DNA of 64,000 nt from Scatophagus argus (lineage: Eukaryota > Chordata > Actinopteri > Scatophagidae). Location of the stretch: assembly GCF_020382885.2 (NCBI RefSeq), contig NC_058499.1:20197872-20261871 (forward strand). Reading direction: 5' to 3'. The translations under genes and the position numbers were made by a program. Shown here piece after piece: positions 36,104-45,160 of the stretch (the first letter of the stretch is position 1; each line of letters begins with the position of its first letter). Below the pieces are notes generated by a model. The model saw nothing but the letters and a program-made list of their open reading frames with translations, did no database searches and had not been told where the DNA came from.

Positions 36104-36165
36104 ATAGATGGATAGATAGACAGACAGACAGACAGACAGATAATCCCAGTCTGGGAAATTTTACA
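36104..36165 (-). mobile_element. LINE tail with (GATA)(GACA) tract
   Basis: A GATA/GACA tetranucleotide run is followed by taatcccagtctgggaaatt, the pattern left by the 3' end of L2-like elements that terminate in a short tandem repeat. Confidence 0.5.
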
Positions 36166-36203
36166 GTTGCAGCAGCCATGTACATTAATTCCCCATATAT
36201 GCT

Positions 36204-36502
36204 GGAGAAAAGGCTCATCATGCCAGTTTCAGACATGAATTCAAAAAGTGGTGACATCCTTTGCTCTTTTACTTTAGTCCTTGTTGTTGCCCCATGAGAG
36301 AAAACCACTGGCTATAACTTTAATCACAAAGCCCAGATGGCTGCTTCCAGGGTGCAGTCTGTTGCTTTGTTAGGACAAATCTGGTCAAGTGAAGCAAAAA
36401 CTCCCAGAGCTACATTCATTATATAATACAGAATGTACAACTGTATTCTCTGTTGCACAACACAAAAAGGAGACACGGACCGAGCATCACAGCCAAGCTT
36501 GT
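36204..36502 (+). repeat. 298-base dispersed element, copy 1 (pairs with 48095-48392)
   Basis: A block of 299 bases starting ggagaaaaggctcatcatgc and ending cacagccaagcttgt recurs at 48095-48392 in the same orientation with roughly 10 substitutions. The sequence has no coding capacity and no terminal repeats I can identify. The low divergence points to a recently active or recently duplicated element. Confidence 0.85.
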
Positions 36503-36621
36503 TTACTAAAAAACAGGAAGATTTTTAACCTGAAACCTAACAAGAAGAAGACAAAAAGAATTTCACTGCACATTGTACCGTGTATGATTGTGTGTGTGAC
36601 AAATAAACCTATCTTGTAACA

Positions 36622-36920
36622 TTACAATTGAATGTGTTTAGTTGACTGTCCAGTCTTAGTTGACTGTTCATTATACTTTCACCCTAAAATAGAATATGTT
36701 CAGTCTAGTGTGGAGTCACAATTGGATGGATTCAGGATTCACTAAAATCACAACTGGATGCATTCAGTCCATTGTAATATTAGAACGAAATGTGTTCAGT
36801 CTACTGTCCAGTCACAGCTGACTGTGTTCAATGCACTGTGACATCACAATTAAGTGTGTTCATTTCACTGTCGCATTAGATTTGAATGCATTCAGTCTAC
36901 TGTCCAATCACAATTGTATG
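36622..36920. repeat. Degenerate tandem repeat, unit about 32 bases
   Basis: About nine imperfect units of 32 bases can be aligned around a core resembling tcacaattgaatgtgttcag followed by tctactgtcca. Examples starting with atcacaatta and attagatttg are each exactly 32 bases long, and others differ by one or two. It is a minisatellite-like array. Units abut with no spacers, so it is not a CRISPR. Confidence 0.75.
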
Positions 36921-38831
36921 TATAATGTGTACAACGCCCCGTGCACCACTGTTTGTTCCGCACCAGGGTTCAATTATCAGCATTCACACCAGCCCAAATA
37001 AACCACACCAACTGGGAAATCAGGCATGAGTTTAACTCAGCACTGAAAGGCTTGTATTCAATCACCTCACATTGTGTGTAATCAAATGTCCTTTTCATTT
37101 TCTCTGCAACCACTTGCTGGTTGTTCTTTTTTTCCACCTCAGACAATAGTGCCAGCTTCTCCTTCTCTGGGCTCTCTTTGTTTTGTTGGATAATCATGAC
37201 AATAGTTCATCTCCGCTCTTTAAGGTTTCTCAACTTTGATGATGTGCATGGATCACTTTGTTTACATTTGGGGGAACCGACAGTCAGCTCTGGCAACTTT
37301 GTGCAGTAGTTTGCTATTTTGTATTTCAAACTAATCTTGCACCCATAAAAGCCAGTAACAGAATCTTACTATCTTAGACATGAAAGTCACTATTTGTATG
37401 CTGGAGTTGGATCTCTTCATCATACACAAGCTACAGTATGGGAAAGACATCTGGGCATGGCTTACATCCAAGGGCTGGCAATGATGATGACTCAGAAGAT
37501 GAGAGAATGTCGGTGGTCACAGATGAAATGAAACTTGTTTCACCCATGCTGGATACCAGTTGAGAGAGCCTATAACCTATAGCTGGTCAATAAGGCACAA
37601 GGGGGTAAATCACTTCAATTGTAGCCTTGTTTTCAATGTCCAAGGTACATGTCATGTTTATAAATCAGCAAAATCAGTGACCTTGCACTGTAGTCTGAAG
37701 TCTCCTGACACCTCACACCATCTCTTCATCTCATTTTTAAGTGAGAGAGGGATATTTTTTAAAAGTCATTTTCTCCTGGGATGACAGAAGCACTGCTAAA
37801 TTAGCCATGTCGGTCAACGGATTATTCTGAAGAAATGCAGAAGAAAAGTAGTAAAACAACATTCATAGCTCATCATCAGTATGAGAGCCATTGGCATTAA
37901 AACCACCGTTTTAGTTTAAAGGAAGAACGCTGCACCCTTAGATTAATTTGTGTTTCAGACTTCAAAGTATGTTTGTCACGAACAGATACTAACTTGGTGT
38001 GTAAAATCAGTTAAGCTCTCTTTTTTTGTTCTCTTAAGTTTGTAATCAGTGTCTAATTCTCATTCTCATAAAGACATTAAGTCAAAGTTAAATAAGAATG
38101 AAGACGTATTGTCAGACTTGCTTTCATCTTCAGGAGCATCAGAATACACAAATAACACACTGTTATCTACTGTCTTTGTAACACCATTAACAAAGCCTGT
38201 CCAATTCAGGTGTCCCAGTAAGTGCAGCAGTGAGCCACTACCAGGACCTTAACACTGAAGCAGATAAAAGGATTTAGCCAGCATTAGTCAAAATGTCTTA
38301 AGTGTATAAAGGCCTGTTGAGTGCAGTTTATAATTATCTTTACAAGGCTGCAACAAATAATTATTTTCAATATTGATTAACTGATATTGTCCCAATTAGT
38401 TTTTCCTCTTAGCTGTTCATCCAATCATTTGGTCTTTAACATGTCAAAAATGGCAAAAGACTTTATTCAATTTAGAATGTAAAACAGGAAACAGTTGCAA
38501 ATCTTCACATTTGAGGATGGAAAGTTTGACACTTTTTATTTACTTATTGTAACTGTTGCCTTCTGACAAGGCAATCTATCCTACAAATGATAATCACTTG
38601 AGCTCTTCTAAGTGTACATATCATAGTATTTTAGATTAGTTTCAGTGTTTAATCTATCATTCAGACTCGTATTTAAAAAGTTTTCAAAACCTCTGCACAG
38701 TATTTCACAGGTTTTGAGATCACCGGGCTCAACTCACAGTTTCAAATACCTTTTGCAGGCCTTGCAAACACCATGGTGAGTATTACATCAAGAACAATTG
38801 CTTTAAAATACCCAAACAGGTTTGGTGGTCT

Positions 38832-38837
38832 TTTATT
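38832..38837 (-). other. steep1: Polyadenylation signal of steep1
   Basis: The minus strand reads AATAAA here, about 230 bases past the steep1 stop codon, giving a normal 3' untranslated region and no poly(A) remnant. Confidence 0.55.
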
Positions 38838-39064
38838 TTTTTGTAAAAAGAAAAAAAGTAAACAAATTGAGAGGTCTATAACCTTACCATCTTAATATGC
38901 AACACATACACAATCAGTCCATGTCCAAATAATGTCCTCTCCATGTACTGGAATGCTGTGTTGCCCCTGACAAACAACTGGTCAGCATTGGACAGATCAT
39001 ACATATATAAGTCTACTGTGGATGAGGATCTCCAGAATACAACTTTGAGTCACAATGCTTCCCT

Positions 39065-39742
39065 CTACTTGAACTGATTATCAATGAGGGTGCCCTTCAT
39101 CTTCGCCTTCTTGGCCTCCAGCTCAGCCAGCTCCTGCAGCCTCCTCTTGCTCATGCCCTTCCTCTCCAGCTGCTTCTCAATCACTTTGGCGTTTTGTGCA
39201 TACGAGTCCGCTACCTCCCTGGCCTCGATCTCTTCCTCTTCCTCGTCGATGGTGGAAACCGTGACAGAGCTGAACTTGCCCATGTCTTTGGTCCGCTTGG
39301 TCATCATCACACGGACTTTCTTGGGAGCCTCCGGCTGTTTCTGGCTGTAGACGCTGGTGTTGCCGAAGCCCTGTCCGAACTTGACCACGGCTCCGTCCAC
39401 GATGAAGGTGGCCGGGTTGTTCTTCTCCTGGTGCTGGTAGAAAAGCAACAGGCCGCACTTGCCGCACTTTTTCCGGTACTGCCTCTCGATGCCCTCAGCT
39501 CTCTTAATGTACGCGTTTTCGTCCATCTCTATGTTACAGAACTTGTGGGCATGTTTGGCCGCATCGATCACCCTGGCTCGGTCTCGGGGCCTCATGGGCA
39601 GCTTCTCCAGTTGGCAGTCCAACACCAAAACCATCTGACCACACAGACAGTAGTAGACATGAAGAGGCTTTTCTCCGTCGTCGTACTCCTCTCTGTCCCT
39701 GGTGTCCGAGCACACGACACTTCTAGACACAACCTTCGGCAT
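39065..39742 (-). CDS. steep1: STING ER exit protein 1 (STEEP1, formerly CXorf56), intronless
   Basis: The single uninterrupted frame encodes 225 residues and matches vertebrate STEEP1 almost end to end: [20 protein letters not shown] at the start, the CXC-type pattern YYCLCGQ (about residues 32-38), [13 protein letters not shown] (about 93-105), VVKFGQGFG, and the conserved acidic and basic C-terminus ending [17 protein letters not shown]1 helps STING leave the endoplasmic reticulum during innate DNA sensing and is ubiquitous. The human gene has several coding exons (from memory), so absence of introns here suggests a retrocopy that replaced or joins the parent, or intron loss. The frame is intact and the region upstream has promoter-like motifs, so it is probably functional. 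Confidence 0.95.
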   Translation of the reverse strand: MPKVVSRSVVCSDTRDREEYDDGEKPLHVYYCLCGQMVLVLDCQLEKLPMRPRDRARVIDAAKHAHKFCNIEMDENAYIKRAEGIERQYRKKCGKCGLLLFYQHQEKNNPATFIVDGAVVKFGQGFGNTSVYSQKQPEAPKKVRVMMTKRTKDMGKFSSVTVSTIDEEEEEIEAREVADSYAQNAKVIEKQLERKGMSKRRLQELAELEAKKAKMKGTLIDNQFK

Positions 39743-39837
39743 GTTTACTTATTTGGTACGGTCTAATTGAATGCCATTTCTTAAAATGCCATAACGACGA
39801 AACGGATTAAAATTTAGCTCCAAACACGGAAACAATG

Positions 39838-39890
39838 CCACACTTCCGGTGTACGTCACTGTTAGTGTCCCTACCGGAAACCAAAGTGTT
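39838..39890 (-). promoter_or_regulatory. steep1: steep1 promoter motifs (ETS and CRE-like)
   Basis: About 100-150 bases upstream of the steep1 ATG are two ETS-type cores in opposite orientations (cacttccggt and accggaaac) and a CRE-like tacgtcac between them. This is a common arrangement for TATA-less housekeeping promoters. Binding is inferred from motifs only. Confidence 0.4.
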
Positions 39891-40394
39891 CCCCTTTTCT
39901 CTGCGTGATTAGAAGGTTCCGCAGAGGCCCGTGTCAAAAATACATCCACCTTGTTGCACGCACCGGTATGTAATTTTCACATTTCTCCTAAGATAAAATT
40001 CCATGCGTGACCCAGTAAGGGTCCGTAAGTCTGGAGTGTCCCAAGACAAGTGAAGTCTGAGAAAGTCAACTTTTGTTTGATCTATTCATGAAGTTGAACC
40101 TAAACTGAAAGCGGCCATTTAACAAGCTTGCTGCTCTAAATAATTGTTCTGCCCTTGTTTACTACGAGTCAGTTTTAGTGTCTTAAATGCCTAAACTGGA
40201 CCTTTCACTTACCGGAATGAGAAATCAGGGCTTTGCATCTTCATGCATAAATACCATTTTCAGCCTTTTATGCTGACTCAAGTTAATGAATTCACTAAAG
40301 GGCACTCCTGAAACTTAATGCATGATGTTGAAGCCCTGTACACTGCTTTGACAACTTTCACATAAAACCAGAAAGACACATCTGTTAAACAATA

Positions 40395-40400
40395 TTTATT
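40395..40400 (-). other. mt: Polyadenylation signal of left metallothionein gene
   Basis: The minus strand reads AATAAA about 103 bases past the stop codon, at the same relative position as in the right-hand copy. Confidence 0.7.
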
Positions 40401-40502
40401 TCAACAGTGAAGTACAAAATCATAATTTTAAACCGCAATTAATTCAACACGGTGCATTCAGGCGCCATCACAGGGCAGTGGACGGCTGAAGCAGCACAGT
40501 CC

Positions 40503-41125
40503 TCACTGACAGCAGCTGGTGTCGCACGTCTTTCCTTTGCACACGCAGCCAGAGGCGCACTTACTGCAGCCAGATGGGCAGCATGAACAGCAGCCTGGAA
40601 GGAAAAAGCGACAGAGCAGCAGTCAAATAATCTGTAGTCTTTAAGTTCAAGATATGGAGACATTTTAAGTCACAGCATGTTTATGATGAAAGATGGGCAG
40701 CTTGGTGACGGGTTAGATATTACACCTTTTGTGTGCACCTAGTTGAGCCAGTTAGAGACACCTGGGCAGCTGCCTACATTTTATGCAATTAGATATAGGT
40801 GAAAAAAAAAATAAAAAAATTGTCAGAGTGCCCTGCATCCGATAGTCACACGGATTGGGTCAACATTATAATCCCAATAAATTATTCTCATGGTATGGAT
40901 ACAAGGATGTAATTTGACTTACTCTTCTTGCAGGTGGTGCAGGAACAGTTTGTGCAAGTGCAGGATCCTCCGCAGTTGCAGGTTCCACCTAGACAACAAG
41001 TTCACACAGATCAGTTTCAGACTGATCGCAAGTTGTCTATAGGCCTGATAAATCACTGCCATGAGAAACAGCTTATACAAGCCATCATCAAAACACTTAC
41101 TTTTCGAGCAATCACAGGGGTCCAT
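40503..41125 (-). CDS. mt: Metallothionein, left copy
   Basis: Three exons (41125-41101, 40988-40923, 40594-40503) join to 183 bases and encode 60 residues with 20 cysteines and no aromatic residues. The start is [12 protein letters not shown], the linker CKKSCCSC, the end CDTSCCQ. This is the usual teleost size and the beta-then-alpha two-cluster arrangement that binds zinc, copper and cadmium by thiolates and buffers metals and oxidants in the cytosol. A TATA box and three metal-response elements lie upstream. The protein is identical to that of the right-hand copy (51280-51876, opposite strand). Exons 2 and 3 are identical in DNA, while exon 1 differs by four silent changes. Confidence 0.98.
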
Positions 41126-41217
41126 TTTTCAGTTGCTGTCGATATTTCTTCCTGTAGAGATATGCCTTCAAACCTCAGACGAGTCAGTATTGTGGCGCTG
41201 AGTGAAGCGACGGCTCT

Positions 41218-41319
41218 TTTATAGCGTCCTGACAACAACAGGACCGGGTGCAAAATGCACATGTGACGCTGCACGCTGGCAGCGTCTCAAAGAGGTTTGG
41301 CAAAGAGGTTTGTGCACAC
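41218..41319 (-). promoter_or_regulatory. mt: Left metallothionein promoter: TATA box and three MREs
   Basis: On the minus strand TATAAA occupies 41218-41223. Metal-response element cores (TGCRCNC) lie at 41246-41252 (TGCACCC on the minus strand), 41270-41276 (TGCACGC on the plus strand) and 41313-41319 (TGCACAC on the plus strand). These are the sites through which MTF-1 activates metallothionein genes in zinc or cadmium excess. The same three cores, in the same order and mirrored, occur in the right-hand copy. Confidence 0.8.
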
Positions 41320-42608
41320 GATTTACAGGTAACCACACACTAGTGGAAGTGGGATCAGAGATGCCCAAGCGTGGACCAGTTGACATGTTGTCTGAAAAAT
41401 AAGGAAACACTAAACTCTATAAATAATTATAGCGTTTACATGGAGAGAAACATCATTAAATGAAACAGCAGAAAGAACAGAGGTCACGAAAGTTCATCAA
41501 GTTCATCAACACGTTGTTTCATTTTCCCTCACAACTGTATGGCAATAATAAATGCAATGTGTTTCTTCAAACAGGATAATGTAGTTTCTTTTTTACATGT
41601 GTGTTCACTGCATAACACCCCAGGATTATCTGGGAGAAAATGACGTATTTAATGTAGAGATTTATGAGCACCGATTGCAGTGTGCACAGATCAATAGGCC
41701 ATGCACTCAGATTTACGGAATGAAAGAAGAATATGGAAAAGAGCTTAGTCAGGATGCGTTCACAGATAATACTGTAAACACTTCCTGTATATGCACGCCA
41801 TCAAAAAAGGGGATGTGGGATGGGGACATAATATTTGTAGGGTTGGAACTAGCATACTCACTTAATGAATGCTCAGACAAATAGTTGATGTCAAAGAATT
41901 ATTTCACATAAAGTATCAGCCAGTAAAAGCTGTGTCTAAATAAGAAGCTATGCTAGTCTTGTTTGTTTTCTTTTTTAGTTTAAGCAGAATTTACATATAT
42001 AAATACTGCTTAATAAGAATTTTAGAGGAGGAAATACCTGCACTCCTCCCTAAAAAGAAGCATATTGGTGGTCCCTCAGAGACAGAGACATGCTTCCTCC
42101 TCTCCATGTATTACACTGCGCATCCTGGATGGCTACATTGCAAGACTTTCTTTCTGCAGCACATGAAGAACCTCCAGCATTGGTTTGCAAAGCTTTCTCC
42201 ACGAGAGAGTGCAGGTACTGGAGTACGGGTGATTAGTGAGATATTATAAGTCTAATAAAAACACTTCAGAACTTCAGTTAAGCTCCTTAAGACCTCATAC
42301 CTCATTTTATCTGTCTGTTGTCTCTTCTGGCTTAGAAAAGTAAACACAAATATATTCATTTGTCATCTCATGTCACTGGTTGGTTAAAGCATTTAAATAT
42401 GTGGCTCTTAATGAAGTTGACAATCATGAAAAACAGATAAAGATGTCTAAATGAGGAGACAGCCATGAGGGCAGTGAGGTGCTGTTTGTGTCAGAGAGCT
42501 CTAGAGGGAGACACCTCTACATTTATATATGGACAAAGTATTTCTTACAGGAGAGCTTTGAACTGTTTGGTTCCATATGCTCCCATCATTTATTTTTGTA
42601 TTTAAGGT

Positions 42609-45160
42609 GAACATCATAAAAATATAATATATATCCTTCTTACATCTTACTTCAGCCTTCTTAGTCTTCTGTCTATTAAAGGAGGTTTCATATGAAACAA
42701 AGACAGTCGGTCTTCCAATTTACTGCAATATTGGAAGGTTGTCTTTCATGTGGAAAGACAAGGCTTTGAAAGAGCACATAACCAAAGTATTATCTCATAA
42801 CCAAAACAAGGTCTACATGCATGAAACATCAGCGCACACAGCATACTGTTGCCTGCTAAAAAAAAGAACCTATACTGTACAGTGCATTACAGATACTTGT
42901 GTGAATATATGTGAAGTAATTTGAGTGACAAATGCTAAAAAAAAATCAGCTAACTACAAAAAAAAGAGGAGCTCTTTGCATGAAAACATCCATGTGGTTG
43001 TTTAGATTTTCTATGCAGATGTGGTTCTGCTTATTCTGAGAAGAGAGCACAAAACATCATCTATTTGTATTTCTTTTTCAGCTGCAGTACACATGAGATT
43101 TTGTGACTGACTGGAGAATGTCAACATGCAGTCAGATGATCATCAGATGATAAGTATTTTTCGATTTGTCTCACAACTGGTGGGGGTGGTGATGGTGGTG
43201 GTTAGGGTTATGATTAGGCAAGCAAACCTCCAGGAAATGAGTGCAAGTCTATGTAATGTCCCCAAAAGTAATGGAAACATGACTTTGTGTGTGTGTGTAA
43301 AGGTCAGGCAGAGTTCAGGAGGCATTTGATCCTAAAGCCCAGCATGGGATCGGGTACATGTACTGCAAAAATGACATGCGTGTGCTCGCACATGATTTTC
43401 ATTTGCACTTAAACATATTCAGAAAAGGCAATGCAAGCTTTAATTGCTGTAATGGCATTTCTGATTACTTCAAAATAGAAAGCTTATTTTACTCAAACTC
43501 TGCTGAAATGAGCAGGTCTAAAGTGGAAGAACGAGTCTTACTGTCACTGAGTCATTAGCTATTTGCTGAGCATGCTGGGATCTTGTTCCACCAGGACTGA
43601 CATGTCTGAGAGTCCCTGGATCTCCTTAACACACCTACTGCTAAATAAAATGGAGCAAAGAAGAGTTTCGCTCTAAGGCTTTTCCAGTTTCTAGAAAAAA
43701 AAAGTGAAAAATTTATTGGAATATATGAAATACATATCAGCTGCCTGTGATCCAGCGTTCACTAAAAATTTTCTACCGCATGTTTTCTGTCACAAATGAT
43801 TTGCTGCTGGATGTACTGCGTATGCAGGAAGTTCGACTCATCCACTTTCTAGGAAGGATCTCACACTTTTGACGTCTGGCCCTGGTTCCAAAGCAGGTCA
43901 GTTCGGACTCAATAACCAATTCAGCAATGCACACTTTTGGAAATCCTGACAAATTCATGTCTGAAAAGCATGACTTAATTTTTTTAAATTTCTAAGAGCA
44001 CGGAAACAATATGAGCTTAATAAAATCATGCAAAAAAAGTGCATGTGATATATATTGCTTTTGTGATATATTTTGCTTTTAGTGAAAGCAACTGTCCTAC
44101 AATAGGTGCACAGAATAACTGTTATCATTTGTTTCCAGTTTGTACCAGGAGTATTTTAAGTCGTTTCGCTGTGCATGCTAATGGTATTAGCATTATTCTG
44201 ACATCAGATTTGGATTATGCAAAATAAAGTTAACCTGTAAGTATAAACAAAAGTTGAAGACACAGGCACAAACAATGCATAATGATGGGATATAAAAACT
44301 ATAAACTCATAAAGGATGTTAAAAGACCAAGCTGAGCAATTTCTACAACACTGTGACATGGGCTTCGATGAGAGCACATATATATCGTGCCAGGTTTCAC
44401 GAGACATATTTATTTTCAGTGAGCAGTTTCCTGCATGTCTAGTCACTGGATGAAGTCCACATGTATGTGGCTGCTTAACTACTGCAGTTTTCCTGTTTTC
44501 ACAATGATTAGAGAACCACTGTGAACAGTCTGATTAAATTTCACTAATCAAGTCAAACAGTAAAACACCAGATGCAGCTTAGTCAGCATTAAGGGACCAA
44601 AGCTGCCAGGGTGAAGGGGGACTGGTGTCACCTTCAGTCTAGTTATCAAGTCTTAACAAGTACAGTTTTATTAATAGACTTGCCAGATGTGAGTGTTTAG
44701 ATCTGCTGTGGCACAGGTATAGTGGCTTGCATTAGGAAAGTGGCCATTTGTACAGGTACGAATTCGATAATCGTATAACTATGCTTGTGTTGTCTTGTGT
44801 GTTGCAATGTTAAATGTCCCCAGAAGCTGTCTGCCTTGGTCAGGTTTCTCTCAAAAGAAAACATCTAGAACAGAATAACCCTAGAAAAAAAAAAAAAGAT
44901 TAAAATGGAAGCTGATTTTTTTTGAAAAGGTTGATTCCTCTTCTGGCAAAGGCAAATCCCAGCATGTAAAGAATGGAAATAGAACTGAAACTGGAAAGTA
45001 ATTTCATTCTGATCAGGATTCACAAACGTAACAGATTGATAATTACTAACACACAGTACTAGCTAAATACTGCAATGTGCCATGTGCCATTCTCTTTCAC
45101 ACAAAATTTAATCTCAAGATTGGTCATTTTGTACATTTCACCCTCTTCACAGACTGAGCC
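42609..45160. other. Stretch upstream of sc5d
   Basis: No gene is supported. It should contain the sc5d promoter and an untranslated first exon, because the first coding exon has a splice acceptor 9 bases before its ATG, but I could not place that exon. The open frames here are short and without recognisable domains. Confidence 0.4.

Larger units (their letters stand above)
35640..38815. other. Intergenic stretch between nup93 and steep1
   Basis: No gene is supported here. The stretch contains the far side of the nup93 promoter, a LINE tail with a GATA/GACA tract (36104-36165), a 299-base dispersed element (36204-36502), a degenerate 32-base-period satellite (36622-36920) and otherwise AT-rich unique-looking sequence. 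Confidence 0.6.
40395..42608. repeat. Left arm of inverted duplication carrying a metallothionein gene
   Basis: This segment matches the reverse complement of 49318-52005 at several separated anchors. These are the whole metallothionein gene with 5' and 3' flanks (about 40395-41400) and an inner block around 42230-42608, which includes gtctaataaa, cctcatacctcattttatct, and the words around ggttccatatgc. Between the anchors the arms differ in length through indels. Inner and outer limits are by eye. Confidence 0.85.

Noticed and set aside
36622-36920. Possible CRISPR-like array
   Set aside because: The units abut without unique spacers, are highly degenerate, and the genome is a vertebrate nuclear one.
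39084-39766. Long plus-strand open frames (88 and 190 residues)
   Set aside because: They are antisense shadows of the steep1 coding sequence.
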